Source of the DNA: Caldilineales bacterium
Lineage (GTDB): Bacteria > Chloroflexota > Anaerolineae > J102
Length of the DNA stretch: 64,000 nt
Reading direction: 5' to 3'
NCBI GenBank assembly: GCA_024102915.1
Contig: JAGFJG010000044.1
Coordinates: forward strand, 22,788 to 86,787
Shown here: piece after piece, positions 8,571-18,337 of the stretch
Layout of the letters: each line of letters begins with the position of its first letter
Position numbering within the stretch: position 1 is the stretch's first letter
The notes under the pieces: model-generated
Databases searched by the model: none
Told to the model about the DNA's origin: nothing
Seen by the model: only the letters and a program-made list of their open reading frames with translations
Position numbers and translations under genes: made by a program

Positions 8571-10082
8571 TTGACTGAACAAATTTTGTTACGCATGGAA
8601 GGCATCACAAAAGCCTTTTTCGGCGTGCCGGTTCTCAAGGGAATCGATTTTGATCTGCACTATGGCGAAGTCCACGTACTTCTGGGCGAGAACGGGGCTG
8701 GCAAGTCCACGCTGATGAAAATCCTCTCGGGAGCGTATACGGCTGATGCCGGGACGCTCGCATTGGATGGGCAGGCAGTCGACCTACAGGGCTTCAATCC
8801 CAGGGCGGCGGAGGACATCGGCATCGCCACCGTCTACCAGCATTTCCACCTGATTCCGCATCTCAGCGTGGCTGAAAATCTGGCTATGCCTATGTTCACG
8901 CGCGAAGGAGGGGCCGTCCGCTGGAAGGAAGTTTACGCCCACGCGGATGAGGCTCTGGCTCGCATCCATTACGATATCGATCCAAAAACGCAAGTTCGGC
9001 ATCTGCCCGTGTCGCAGAAGCAAATGCTGGAGATAGCGATTGCACTCTCCAAGAATGCCAAAGTGCTCATCTTGGATGAACCGACGGCATCACTCAGCCG
9101 GAATGAGACGGAGATCCTGTTTGAGGCGATTGCTGAGATCAAGTCGCGCGGCATTGGCATCATCTATATTTCGCACAAACTGGAAGAATTGAAGCAGGTG
9201 GGTGATCGTATAACGATCTTGCGGGACGGTGAGAAAATAGCCACCCTGCCCTCGGATGGCGCTGAGGTCGACGAGATCGTGCGGCTGATGATCGGCAAGG
9301 AATTAGCCCAGAGCCAGGGGGTGGAGTCCCTGGCTATCGATCAGAATCTCTTTCGAGTGGAGGGATTGCAAAGCGAGCAAATCGCATCGCCGATCAGTTT
9401 TTCGTTGCGTAAGAAAGAGATATTGGGGATTACCGGGCTGGTTGGGTCGGGGAAGACGGAGTTAGCGCAAGCGATTTTTGGCGTGGACAAGCTGACCGGG
9501 GGCGCGACTTTTCTCGACGAGCGCGAGGTGCGCATCGATTCACCTCAAAAAGCAGTGGCGCTGGGTCTCGGTTTTCTGCCCGAAGACAGGGATGCGGACG
9601 GTCTTTGCCTGAACCTAAGCGTGAAGGACAATATTTCGCTGGCGCTCATGTCGAAATTGAGAGGGTTCTTTTTCGATACGGCGGCTGAAAAACGCACAGT
9701 GCTGGAATCGATCCGATCAATGGATGTGAAGACGACGGGGATGTCGCAACAGGTGCAGTATTTGAGCGGCGGCAACAAACAAAAAGTCGTGTTTGGCAAG
9801 TGGCTGTCGGCCAAATGCAACCTGCTGATCCTCGATGAGCCGACCATTGGCATCGACGTGGGCGCTCGCAAGGATATCTACGACTTGATCAGAGATTTCG
9901 TGGCCGAAAATGACGAGCGTGGCGTAATCTTTATTTCCAGCGATATGACAGAGGTACTGGATGTAACTGATCGCATTCTGGTTATGGCGGGCAGGCGTAT
10001 CGTGGCCGAACTCGACCCCAAGCAAACGACCAAACAACGAATCTTACGATATAGCCTTCAGGCTAATAAAGCAGCGGAGTGA
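8571..10082 (+). CDS. sugar ABC transporter ATP-binding protein (RbsA/MglA type)
   Basis: 503 residues with two ATPase halves. Half 1 has Walker A GENGAGKST (about 40-48), a reduced signature LPVSQKQ and Walker B LILDEPTAS. Half 2 has Walker A-like GLVGSGKTE, signature LSGGNKQK and Walker B LILDEPTIGID. Duplicated ATPases with a normal second signature and degenerate first one are typical of CUT2 sugar importers. The start is TTG, well placed after GACAGGAG. It overlaps the permease gene by four bases, showing translational coupling. The substrate is likely a monosaccharide or nucleoside. Confidence 0.95.
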   Translation: MTEQILLRMEGITKAFFGVPVLKGIDFDLHYGEVHVLLGENGAGKSTLMKILSGAYTADAGTLALDGQAVDLQGFNPRAAEDIGIATVYQHFHLIPHLSVAENLAMPMFTREGGAVRWKEVYAHADEALARIHYDIDPKTQVRHLPVSQKQMLEIAIALSKNAKVLILDEPTASLSRNETEILFEAIAEIKSRGIGIIYISHKLEELKQVGDRITILRDGEKIATLPSDGAEVDEIVRLMIGKELAQSQGVESLAIDQNLFRVEGLQSEQIASPISFSLRKKEILGITGLVGSGKTELAQAIFGVDKLTGGATFLDEREVRIDSPQKAVALGLGFLPEDRDADGLCLNLSVKDNISLALMSKLRGFFFDTAAEKRTVLESIRSMDVKTTGMSQQVQYLSGGNKQKVVFGKWLSAKCNLLILDEPTIGIDVGARKDIYDLIRDFVAENDERGVIFISSDMTEVLDVTDRILVMAGRRIVAELDPKQTTKQRILRYSLQANKAAE

Positions 10083-11131
10083 TCACAAATCCCATGAAAA
10101 AAGCGGAAAACGACCAGGCATCGGGAAAAAGAGCGTTTAGCATGGGCGCGCCGGGCGGCGGCGGGAATTCAGGATTCACATCGGGATTGCGCGGCCTGTC
10201 GCGCAATCAGGGGTTTTCTATGCTCATCATTCTGGCGGGGATGTGGTTGATTTTGGGCCTCCTTTCACCCTATTTCTTTACGCGCGACAATCTCCTCGAG
10301 ATTACCCTGCAGACAGCTGTGATCGCCATTATCGCCGCGGGTGAGACGTTCATCATCATTTCGGCGGGCATCGATCTATCGGTGGGCGCTGTGTTCGCCG
10401 CCTCGGCGGTGGTGGGTGGACTCGTCTTGGATGCCACGGGCAGCCTGCCTTTGGCGCTGGCGTCAACGGTGGGGTTCGGTGCGCTGCTGGGGTTGACGAA
10501 TGGCGTCCTCATCACCAAACTCTGGGTCCCGCCTTTCATCGCCACCCTGGGCATGATGGGGGTGGCGCGCGGTCTGGCTTTGATTCTATCGAATGGCATC
10601 CCTATTTACGGTTTGCCCGACGCATATAAATTCATCGGTCAGGGCAGATTGTTCGACATCATCCCTGTCCCCACCGTGATCATGATCGCCGTTTTCGCGG
10701 TGGGCTATATCATTGCCAATCGTTCCCGCTTCGGGCGTTTTATCTATGCCATAGGCAGCAACGCAGAGGCGGCGCGTTTATCAGGCATCAAGGTCGTGCG
10801 AGTGATCATCGGCGTTTATATCATTGGCGGTCTGCTGGCCGGTCTGGCATCCATCATCGAGTCCGGCCGCCTGGGTATCATCCAACCTGCGGGCGGCAAC
10901 GGTTATGAGTTGTTGGCCATCGGTGCGGTCGTCATCGGCGGCACCAGCCTGTTCGGCGGCGAGGGCAGCATCATTGCCACCCTGATTGGGGCCATCATCA
11001 TGACCACGCTGCGCAACGGCTTGAATATCCTGGGCGTAAACGCCTTCTGGCAATATGTTGTGAACGGGGCCATCATCATCGCCGCTATCGCCATCGATCA
11101 GTACCGCCGACGGCGGCAGCAAGGAGGGTAG
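10079..11131 (+). CDS. sugar ABC transporter permease (RbsC type)
   Basis: 350 residues. A hydrophilic Gly-rich N-terminal tail of about 40 residues precedes about ten membrane segments. Family hallmarks are present: AAGETFIIISAGIDLSVG, PPFIATLGMMGVARG, GSNAEAARLSGIKV (the loop that contacts the ATPase) and AIGAVVIGGTSLFGGEG. The start is given as GTG at 10079, overlapping the previous stop; ATG at 10094 is an alternative that shortens the tail by five residues. It works with the ATP-binding and binding proteins on either side. Confidence 0.93.
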   Translation: MITNPMKKAENDQASGKRAFSMGAPGGGGNSGFTSGLRGLSRNQGFSMLIILAGMWLILGLLSPYFFTRDNLLEITLQTAVIAIIAAGETFIIISAGIDLSVGAVFAASAVVGGLVLDATGSLPLALASTVGFGALLGLTNGVLITKLWVPPFIATLGMMGVARGLALILSNGIPIYGLPDAYKFIGQGRLFDIIPVPTVIMIAVFAVGYIIANRSRFGRFIYAIGSNAEAARLSGIKVVRVIIGVYIIGGLLAGLASIIESGRLGIIQPAGGNGYELLAIGAVVIGGTSLFGGEGSIIATLIGAIIMTTLRNGLNILGVNAFWQYVVNGAIIIAAIAIDQYRRRRQQGG

Positions 11132-11221
11132 CTATTGCATCAAATTTCCGATCTAACGGCTCGACACCCAACGACTCGTTTCAATTCAAACCAAATTCGA
11201 TTCGATCCTTAGGAGAATCCA

Positions 11222-12244
11222 ATGTCTAAGAAACTCATTCTGAGCCTGATCATCGTGATTGTCTTCGCACTGTTGGCTGCATGTGCGCCGCCGCCCGCTC
11301 CTGTCGCACCCGCTGCCGAAGCGCCCGCCGCTGAGGAACCTGCCGCCGAGCCTGAGAGCAAGGGCGAGATCGTCTTCATCCCCAAATCGACATCAGCCAC
11401 CTTCTACCTGTTTTTGGTGAAAGGGGCGCAGGATAAAGCCAAAGAACTCGGCTACACCGTCGATTATATTGGCCCCGCCACCGAGGCTGATATCGCCGCC
11501 CAGGTCGATCTGGTGCGCAACATCACCAAGAAAAAACCGGCCGGCATCTTGTTAGCAGCCCTCGATTCTGAAGCCCTGATCGCCCCTGTTGAGGAAGCGA
11601 TGGCCGCCGGTGTGCCGGTCGCCATGGCGGATTCGGGCATCAACGGCGACGCGCCTCTGGCCAGCATCATTACCGACCAATATGCGGGCGGTTGGATGGC
11701 CGGTGAGGAGATGGCGAGATTGCTGGGCGAGAAAGGTCTCGTCGCCAACCTCGGTATCCAGGCCGGATCGGTCAGCGCAGGACGCAGCGTTGGTTTTGCC
11801 GATGCTATTGCCCAATATCCCGATATGGCCGTGCTGGAAACCAAGTGGACGGATGCCGATGCCGCGAAGTCGCTGGATATCGCCACCGACCTGCTAACCG
11901 CCAACCCCGACCTGGTCGGATTCTTCTCGGCTGCGGCGCCGATCGCTGGCGGCATCGCCCAGGCTGCGATCGCCAAGGGCGTGGACAAAGACCTGGTCAT
12001 CATCACCTTTGACCCCAGCCCCGAGATTCTGCCCCTGTTCGACGATGGCACCATCCAGGCCATTATCGCCCAAGACCCCTATCGCATGGGGTATGAGGGC
12101 GTAGCGGCGATTGACGCTTTCATCAACGGCAAGCCATTGGAGAAAAAGAGCGTTGAATTGGCTCCCGTGTTGATTACGCCTGAGAACGTCAATTCGCCTG
12201 AAGTGCAGGCATTGCTGCAAACTCCGGACAAGTTCGAGAAGTAA
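11222..12244 (+). CDS. sugar-binding lipoprotein of the ABC transporter (RbsB type)
   Basis: 340 residues. The signal ends in lipobox LLAAC, then a Pro/Ala/Glu linker. The binding domain starts KGEIVFIPKSTSATFYLFLVKGAQ, with later ILLAALDSEALI, MADSGINGD and VIITFDPSPEIL, the normal order for the ribose/galactose-binding fold. The start has AGGAGA upstream. As the fourth gene of the operon it is followed by an intrinsic terminator. The ligand cannot be named from the sequence. Confidence 0.93.
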   Translation: MSKKLILSLIIVIVFALLAACAPPPAPVAPAAEAPAAEEPAAEPESKGEIVFIPKSTSATFYLFLVKGAQDKAKELGYTVDYIGPATEADIAAQVDLVRNITKKKPAGILLAALDSEALIAPVEEAMAAGVPVAMADSGINGDAPLASIITDQYAGGWMAGEEMARLLGEKGLVANLGIQAGSVSAGRSVGFADAIAQYPDMAVLETKWTDADAAKSLDIATDLLTANPDLVGFFSAAAPIAGGIAQAAIAKGVDKDLVIITFDPSPEILPLFDDGTIQAIIAQDPYRMGYEGVAAIDAFINGKPLEKKSVELAPVLITPENVNSPEVQALLQTPDKFEK

Positions 12245-12265
12245 TCGCCAAAATCCGCTGTTCAC

Positions 12266-12298
12266 AGAGGCCTGGGCGTCATCGTCCGGGCCTCTTTT
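12266..12298 (+). terminator. intrinsic terminator of the sugar ABC operon
   Basis: GAGGCCTGGGCG (12267-12278) pairs with CGTCCGGGCCTC (12283-12294) over a four-base loop, with two G-T-tolerant mismatches, then TTTT. Confidence 0.8.
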
Positions 12299-12314
12299 GT
12301 GGTATGCTGGCCCT

Positions 12315-13454
12315 ATGAACGACGTCACCCTCATCGCCATCATGACTTTCGGTCTGGAAGCCGTGGTCAAGCGCGAAGTTCAGGCGCTCGGATTTGAGGA
12401 TGTGCGGGTTTCGGAGGGGAAGGTCGAGTTCGATGCCACGCTGGCCGATATCCCTCGCGCCAACCTGTGGCTGCGCAGCGCCGACCGGGTGCTCATCAAA
12501 ATGGGGGAATTCCCCGCCCTTACTTTTGACGAATTGTTCGAGCAAACCAGGGCTTTACCGTGGGAGGATTGGATTCCTCGCGAGGGCGCATTCCCGGTTG
12601 CGGGCAAGGCGGTTAAATCGACGCTGGGCAGCTTTCGCGCCTGCCAATCGATCGTGAAGAAAGCAGTGGTGGAGCGGCTGCGCCAGGCCTATGCCACCGA
12701 CTATCTGCCGGAATCCGGCCCTGAGTACGCCATCCAGATTTCCATGCTGCGTGATGTCGCCACCCTCACCATCGACACTTCCGGCTCCGGGCTGCACCGC
12801 CGGGGATACCGCCAGCAGGCGGGGGAAGCGCCGCTGCGCGAGACATTGGCGGCGGCGTTGGTGCAATTGAGTTTCTGGGACAAAGATCGGTTGCTGATCG
12901 ACCCGATGTGCGGTTCCGGCACGATCCTGATCGAGGCGGCGCTGATCGGGCGCAACATCGCGCCCGGCCTCAATCGCGAATTCGCCGCCGAATCCTGGCC
13001 GGTGATTCCTGCCCGGCTGTGGCACGACGCCCGTGCCGATGCCCGCGCCGCCATCGACCAGGACAGCGTCCTGCAAATTTACGGCTACGACATCGACGAA
13101 TCCGTGATCGAGATCGCCCACTCGAATGCCCGGCTGGCTGGCGTCGGCGACGACATCGAGTTCGCCCAGAAGGATGTCAAAGACCTGTGGATCGATCAGC
13201 AGTACGGGATCGTCATCTCCAACCCGCCCTATGGCATCAAACTCGGCGACTTTCAGGAGATGAACCAGATCTACATCTCTCTGCACAAAACCTTTCGCAA
13301 GAAAACCGGCTGGTCGATCTACATCCTCACCGCCGACAAAAAGTTCCCCGACTATTTCAAACGCGCCTGGCCCGACCGGGTGCGCAAGCTCTTCAACGGC
13401 GGCATCGAGGTGAATTACTATCAATATTACGGGGAGCGCCCGCCCGTTCCGTGA
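12315..13454 (+). CDS. THUMP-domain class I RNA (guanine-N2)-methyltransferase, RlmL/YpsC-like
   Basis: 379 residues. It opens with LIAIMTFGLEAVVKREVQALG, the ferredoxin-like start of the family. A THUMP domain lies at about 60-155 and the UPF0020 methylase at about 165-375. SAM-site motif DPMCGSGTILIEAAL and catalytic NPPYG (in ISNPPYGIKLG) are clear. Members methylate guanine N2 in 23S rRNA or tRNA. It corresponds to the N-terminal (RlmL) half of the E. coli RlmKL fusion. The start is the ATG at 12315; an upstream in-frame ATG would add six residues and lacks support. Confidence 0.9.
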   Translation: MNDVTLIAIMTFGLEAVVKREVQALGFEDVRVSEGKVEFDATLADIPRANLWLRSADRVLIKMGEFPALTFDELFEQTRALPWEDWIPREGAFPVAGKAVKSTLGSFRACQSIVKKAVVERLRQAYATDYLPESGPEYAIQISMLRDVATLTIDTSGSGLHRRGYRQQAGEAPLRETLAAALVQLSFWDKDRLLIDPMCGSGTILIEAALIGRNIAPGLNREFAAESWPVIPARLWHDARADARAAIDQDSVLQIYGYDIDESVIEIAHSNARLAGVGDDIEFAQKDVKDLWIDQQYGIVISNPPYGIKLGDFQEMNQIYISLHKTFRKKTGWSIYILTADKKFPDYFKRAWPDRVRKLFNGGIEVNYYQYYGERPPVP

Positions 13455-14398
13455 TGCCTCCCACCTGTCCCATCTGCCAGACTGATGATACGCGCTTGAA
13501 ACTGTTCGCATCCGACCTGCATTTCCGGCAGCCGGGCCAGCATGAAATCTGGCAATGCCGGCGCTGCGGATTGGGCATCACGCAGCCGCCCTGGGACGAG
13601 ACGAACCGCGCCGCCGCCTATCCCGCCGATTATGCCTGTTATCATCGGGAAAGCCGGGCGGCAACCGGCGTACGCGCATCTTTAGCGGCGGCGGTTTTGG
13701 GCAGCATGGGCTACCCTCAGCCTGGCGGGCGAGGCTGGCCGGGTTGGGTCACGAGACCGCTGGCCACGGTTCGGGCATGGAGCTGGCAACCGCCGCCGCC
13801 GCCGCCCGGCCGTTTGCTGGATGTGGGCTGCGGCAGCGGGGCGTACGGCGCCAGCATGATGCGGCTGGGCTGGCAGGTGGATGGGATCGAACCCGATGCC
13901 GGAGCCGCCGAACTGGCAAGGCAGGCAGGTTTGCGCGTACAAACCGGCGACATTCTCGACATTGATCTGCCGGAATCGACCTATGATGTGATCACCTTCT
14001 GGCATGTACTCGAACACATCGATGACCCGGTGGCGGCGTTGCAGCATGTGCGTTCGGCTCTGCGCCCTGGCGGCCTGCTGATCGTGGAATCGCCGAACTG
14101 GAATAGCGCCACGGCTTTGCTGGCGGGACGCTATTGGTTTCATTTGGATGCGCCGCGGCATCGCGTGCATTTTACGCCGCGCAGCCTGCGCCGCGCCCTG
14201 GCTGCCGCCGGATTCGGAGTGACCGACCTCTCGTATCCTCCCAACCCGCACGGTCTGGCCGGGGCAATCGGCTATCGCTGGGGCGATGATCTGCGCTGGT
14301 CGTGGCCGGTGCAGGGGGCTGGCTGGCTGGCCGGGATCACGACCGCCGCTCTGGGCCGGGGTGATATCCTGCGGGCGACCGCCATTGCCGTCAAATAA
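13454..14398 (+). CDS. zinc-ribbon plus class I SAM methyltransferase
   Basis: 314 residues. The ATG overlaps the previous TGA by one base, so it is translationally coupled. Residues 5-40 form a C..C...C..C zinc ribbon (CPICQ and CRRCG). The methylase domain follows with LLDVGCGSGAYGASM (SAM motif I), VQTGDILDIDLPESTYDVI and FWHVLEHIDDP. The family is common in surface-polysaccharide and secondary-metabolite clusters. The target is unknown. A hydrophobic C-terminal region WPVQGAGWLAGITTAALG may touch the membrane. Confidence 0.85.
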   Translation: MPPTCPICQTDDTRLKLFASDLHFRQPGQHEIWQCRRCGLGITQPPWDETNRAAAYPADYACYHRESRAATGVRASLAAAVLGSMGYPQPGGRGWPGWVTRPLATVRAWSWQPPPPPPGRLLDVGCGSGAYGASMMRLGWQVDGIEPDAGAAELARQAGLRVQTGDILDIDLPESTYDVITFWHVLEHIDDPVAALQHVRSALRPGGLLIVESPNWNSATALLAGRYWFHLDAPRHRVHFTPRSLRRALAAAGFGVTDLSYPPNPHGLAGAIGYRWGDDLRWSWPVQGAGWLAGITTAALGRGDILRATAIAVK

Positions 14399-14402
14399 TC
14401 CG

Positions 14403-16085
14403 ATGCGAACCCTCATTTCCTCAACCCCCCGCCTGATCCTCGCCCTCATCCCCCTCGGTTTCCTCGCCCTCTTTTTCTTTTATCCGCTGGCAGCGATCTT
14501 CCAGGTCAGTCTCTTCCCGGAAGGGCGGTTTGCCGGAGAAGCGCTGCGACCGTTGTGGGAAAAGACCTATTATCTGGAAGTGCTCTGGTTCACCATCTGG
14601 CAGGCGGCGCTGAGCACGATGGGCGCGTTCATCCTGGGCCTGCCCGCGGCCTTCATCTTCGCCCGCTATCGGTTCCCCGGCAAGACATTGATGCGCGCCC
14701 TCACCACGCTGCCATTTGTCATGCCCGTGGTGGTGGTGGCTGTGTCCTTCAGCGCCCTGATCGGCCCGCGCGGGCTGGTCAACGAAATCCTGGCTGCTTT
14801 GCGCCTGGCCGTTGGTCCCATCGACTTGCAGCGCACGATCTGGATCATCCTGATCGCCCACACCTTTTACAACACGTCGGTGGTGATCCGTTTGGTGGGC
14901 GGATTCTGGGCGCACCTCGACCCGCGTTTGGGAGCGGCGGCGGCCACCCTGGGAGCGAGTCCCTGGCAGCGCTTCCGGCATGTCACCACACCGCTGCTGA
15001 TGCCCGCCATCACCGCCGCCGGGGTGCTGGTCTTCCTCTTCAACTTTACATCGTTCGGCGTGATCCTGATCCTGGGCGGGCCGGGGTTTTCCACGCTGGA
15101 AGTCGAGATTTACAACACGGCTGTGCGCCTGTTCAACCTGCCCCTGGCCGCGGTGCTGGCCCTGATCCAGCTCGCCTTCACCCTGGCGTTGATGGTGGTC
15201 TACACGCGTTTGCAGGCCCGCGTGACCGTGCCGTTGGATCTGCGGCCGGGCGAGTACAGCCAGCGTCGCCCGCGCACGCTGGTCGAGCGGGCATTCGTCT
15301 ACGGCACCCTGACTTTTCTGGCCCTGTTTTTCCTTGCCCCGTTGGCGGCCCTGATCTTCCGTTCGCTCAGCGTCGGCGGCGAAACCGGGCTGATGAACTA
15401 TCAAAATCTGTTCGTCAATCGCCGCGATTCGGTATTTTTCGTGACGCCGATCATCGCCGCCCGTAATTCCTTGATGTTTGCCGCAGCCACGGTTCTGTTT
15501 TCACTGATGGTGGGGGTCAGCGCCGCCTATCTGCTGGCCGGAAAGAAGAGTGCCAACTCACGCCTGACCGCGGTGCTCGACCCGATTTTCATGCTGCCGT
15601 TGGGGGCCAGCGCCGTCACGCTGGGCTTCGGCATCATCATCGCCCTGGACGAGCCGCCGCTGAACCTGCGCACCAGCCTGCTGATCATCCCCATCGCCCA
15701 TACGCTCATCGCCTTCCCTTTCGTGTTGCGGGCGTTGCTGCCCGTGCTGCGCGGTTTCAATCCTCGTTTGCGTGAGGCGGCTGGCGTCATGGGGGCGCAG
15801 CCATGGCGCGTGATCCGCCATGTCGATCTGCCCATCATCGCCCCTGCCCTGCTGGTCGGCGTGATTTTCGCCTTCACCATCAGCATGGGCGAGTTCGGCG
15901 CGACCCTCTTGATCAGCCGCCCGCAATTCCCCACCCTGCCGGTCGCCATCTATCGCTTGCTCGGCCAGCCCGGCGCCGCCAACTACGGCCAGGCCCTCGC
16001 CCTCAGTGTGATCCTGATGCTGACCACCACCATCGGTTTCCTGGGCATCGAGCGCCTGCGGTATGGGGATATTGGGGAATTCTAG
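14403..16085 (+). CDS. fused ABC permease of the iron/thiamine type (FbpB/ThiP-like)
   Basis: 560 residues with two binding-protein-dependent transport domains in one chain, about 12 membrane segments. Each half ends with a conserved ATPase-contact loop: AAAATLGASPWQRFRHVTTP near residue 185 and REAAGVMGAQPWRVIRHVDL near 460. This two-in-one layout is typical of ferric-iron and thiamine importers. No ATPase or binding protein lies beside it, so the partners must be encoded elsewhere. The ATG at 14403 follows the previous stop by four bases. Confidence 0.88.
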   Translation: MRTLISSTPRLILALIPLGFLALFFFYPLAAIFQVSLFPEGRFAGEALRPLWEKTYYLEVLWFTIWQAALSTMGAFILGLPAAFIFARYRFPGKTLMRALTTLPFVMPVVVVAVSFSALIGPRGLVNEILAALRLAVGPIDLQRTIWIILIAHTFYNTSVVIRLVGGFWAHLDPRLGAAAATLGASPWQRFRHVTTPLLMPAITAAGVLVFLFNFTSFGVILILGGPGFSTLEVEIYNTAVRLFNLPLAAVLALIQLAFTLALMVVYTRLQARVTVPLDLRPGEYSQRRPRTLVERAFVYGTLTFLALFFLAPLAALIFRSLSVGGETGLMNYQNLFVNRRDSVFFVTPIIAARNSLMFAAATVLFSLMVGVSAAYLLAGKKSANSRLTAVLDPIFMLPLGASAVTLGFGIIIALDEPPLNLRTSLLIIPIAHTLIAFPFVLRALLPVLRGFNPRLREAAGVMGAQPWRVIRHVDLPIIAPALLVGVIFAFTISMGEFGATLLISRPQFPTLPVAIYRLLGQPGAANYGQALALSVILMLTTTIGFLGIERLRYGDIGEF

Positions 16086-16114
16086 GGACGAGGCCGAAAG
16101 CGGCTACTCGACAG

Positions 16115-17833
16115 TCAAGAACTCTCAGCGATATTTACCTCTCGATTCGCTGCTCCTTCGAGCGTCAGTGGGAAATACATCAGCCAGTTTGGGATTTTCG
16201 TAACGGGTCCGACAGCGGTTAGTGAGACCTCTACTTTCTCGCCGCTGTGCAGGTCGAACGGGTCGAAATCTGTATTCTGTGGGGTCACCGTAATGTTCCC
16301 AAATCGGGAAATGACGGTTGTGGTTTGTCCCTGGTTGGACCGGGTGGTGTGGAAATGCGTGACTCCCAGGGAGTTGATAGCGACTTCGGGCGACATCACC
16401 GTCATCTGTAGAGTGGGTTCTCTGATTACCACGCCCAAGCCGCCCTCTTCCAAAGCAAGTGTAAGCGATATCTCCGGTGTCGCAGCCAGGGCTGACGATG
16501 AACACGCCCGGACAACGGCAGCTGCCAGCAAAACCAGATTCAAGGTCGGGAAAGAGCCGCCAGGGGGATTATCGGGCACCATCCACATCAGGAAATTCAG
16601 GAAATCCAAAACATCAGTGCAGCGAAGTTGCAAACTAGCCTGACCTTCATCCCCTGATATTTCGATAACGTCGCCTTCGCCCAGCGTTTGGGCCGAGCCC
16701 GGAGCCAGAGGTATTCCATTGACGGTGACATTTGGCCCTTCCGCCTGTAAATTGAGGGATGGAGCATCGGTAAAGCGCAACGACCTCAATTCCGCCTCTC
16801 CCGGAAAAACGTTATAGCGCACGGCTGCATATACCGTCGTGCCGGCTGCCTGGATTTGCATCCATTGCCCGCCGGTTTCCTCGCGGAAGTAACCCGCCTC
16901 CACCGGTGAAAGGGGGGCGGCAAGGCTGTACACATGCAGCCCATCGCTATTGGCAGTGTATAGCAGGCTGCCTGCGATTTGCAGATTCCCCGTAAAGCCG
17001 GGAATTGGCGCTGGCTGCATTTCGGTGGGTGAACCGGGGTCAGTGACATCCACGATAATCAACCCCCCGGCTGTTTTCACGTAAGCATAAGACCCGAAGA
17101 CTGCGATCTGCTGCACAGCTCCGCGAGGCGCATTAAAATGCAACGCTCCCAACTCGGCTGGGCTGGTCGGCGTGCCCAGGCTGAGGATTTTTATTCCATT
17201 GTTGATGCCCGCATAGGCTAACACACCCGAAGTCGTCACATTGAGCAAAGCGTCTGCGCCTGAGTAGCCACCCACTTCGGGAAAAACCCCATTGTCAGGG
17301 TTGGTCAGATCGATAGTTTTGAGACTTCCCTGGCGCAGCAGTACGGCGTACTGACTGTCGCTGTAGATTACCTGGCCGGGAATCGAGGATCCGACGAAAG
17401 CCGGGCGGGATGCACCCTGGATGTTGTAAACATGGGTCTCGAATTTGTTGGTTCCAACTTTCGTCTCGCCAAATAGGCGGTTGCCATCCGTGTATAATTT
17501 TTCCAGGAATGTATCTGGAATGGTCGCTGTGTGGACGGGCGCGTCCGGCCTGGAGATATCCACGACAGCGACACCGATGATTCGTTCGGTAGCGGGGTCG
17601 ATAGCCTGGATAAACGCGACATCTTCAGTGAGGACGAATGGCTCGGAGCGAGGCCAGATCGTATCCAATGTCCCCACCCAATGAACATTGAGCGAGGATT
17701 CTAAAGGGGCGCCCGCGCTCTGGGCTGCCGATAAAAAACCGGTGGTGAGAAAGACAAGAAGTAAGAGTACCGAAATTCGTTGAAATCCGACAGAGATCCA
17801 AAGCAGTCTATTCCGGTTTCGATTTTCTTGCAC
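16115..17833 (-). CDS. secreted LVIVD-repeat beta-propeller-like protein
   Basis: 572 residues from GTG at 17833, with AGGAGAAAGGA just before it. A signal peptide covers residues 1-40. At least five repeat units end in phrases such as VVDISRPDAPVHTATI, IDLTNPDNGVFPEVGGY, ILSLGTPTSPAELGAL, IIVDVTDPGSPTEM and VYSLAAPLSPVEAGYF, the LVIVD pattern of bacterial surface beta-propellers. A C-terminal part (about 355-570) is different. It holds a possible short membrane stretch (NLVLLAAAVVRACSSSALAA) and, at its end, a FecR-like section of beta strands. Role unknown; likely surface exposed. Confidence 0.75.
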   Translation of the reverse strand: MQENRNRNRLLWISVGFQRISVLLLLVFLTTGFLSAAQSAGAPLESSLNVHWVGTLDTIWPRSEPFVLTEDVAFIQAIDPATERIIGVAVVDISRPDAPVHTATIPDTFLEKLYTDGNRLFGETKVGTNKFETHVYNIQGASRPAFVGSSIPGQVIYSDSQYAVLLRQGSLKTIDLTNPDNGVFPEVGGYSGADALLNVTTSGVLAYAGINNGIKILSLGTPTSPAELGALHFNAPRGAVQQIAVFGSYAYVKTAGGLIIVDVTDPGSPTEMQPAPIPGFTGNLQIAGSLLYTANSDGLHVYSLAAPLSPVEAGYFREETGGQWMQIQAAGTTVYAAVRYNVFPGEAELRSLRFTDAPSLNLQAEGPNVTVNGIPLAPGSAQTLGEGDVIEISGDEGQASLQLRCTDVLDFLNFLMWMVPDNPPGGSFPTLNLVLLAAAVVRACSSSALAATPEISLTLALEEGGLGVVIREPTLQMTVMSPEVAINSLGVTHFHTTRSNQGQTTTVISRFGNITVTPQNTDFDPFDLHSGEKVEVSLTAVGPVTKIPNWLMYFPLTLEGAANREVNIAESS

Positions 17834-17863
17834 AATCCTTTCTCCTCTGAAGCTGAGCGGTGC

Positions 17864-18337
17864 TTACTCGTCGTTGTAGGCTTTTTCCAGTTCAGCGATA
17901 TCCAACTTCGTCATCTTGAGCAGCGCTTCCATCACTCTTTCTGTGGCGTCGCTGTTCTCACTCTGCATCAACCTTTCCAGGTCGGCGGGCACAATCTGCC
18001 ACTGCACGCCAAAAGGATCGATCAGCCATCCGCACTGGCTTGTCTCACCACCGTCCGATAGTCTCTCCCACAGGTAATCGATCTCAGCCTGATCCTGGCA
18101 ATTCACCAATAACGACATTGCCGGGCTGTGCGGGAAACCCGGCCCTCCATTGATGATCGTGAATTCCTGTCCCTCCAGCTCGAAATTGGCGACCAGGATT
18201 TCGCCTTTGGGGCCGGGGCCGGCATCGCCATAACGGCTGACGGAGTTCAGTTTTGAATTCTTGAAAATCGAGAAATAAAAGTCCAGCGCCTCTTCGACAC
18301 GGCCATCGAACCAGAGATTGGTGACGATTTTCTGCAT
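17864..18337 (-). CDS. VOC-fold protein of the PhnB/'3-demethylubiquinone methyltransferase' type
   Basis: 157 residues starting MQKIVTNLWFDGRVEEALDFYFSIF. The vicinal-oxygen-chelate pattern follows: GEILVANFELEGQEFTIINGG, then AMSLLVNCQDQAEIDYLWERL, GGWLIDPFG-like CGWLIDPFGVQWQIVP and a C-terminal helix with MLKMTKLDIAELEKAY. The family is often mislabelled as a ubiquinone methyltransferase but has no SAM site. Function unknown. GAGGC precedes the start. Confidence 0.85.
   Translation of the reverse strand: MQKIVTNLWFDGRVEEALDFYFSIFKNSKLNSVSRYGDAGPGPKGEILVANFELEGQEFTIINGGPGFPHSPAMSLLVNCQDQAEIDYLWERLSDGGETSQCGWLIDPFGVQWQIVPADLERLMQSENSDATERVMEALLKMTKLDIAELEKAYNDE

Noticed and set aside
13682..15404. 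Long minus-strand frames of 255 and 327 residues opposite the methyltransferase and ABC permease genes
   Set aside because: Both are shadows of G+C-rich genes on the plus strand that have clear family motifs; the shadow proteins have no recognisable domain.
17864..18337. True ubiquinone methyltransferase (UbiG-like)
   Set aside because: The protein has a VOC fold pattern and no SAM-binding motif; the name is a known mislabel for this family.
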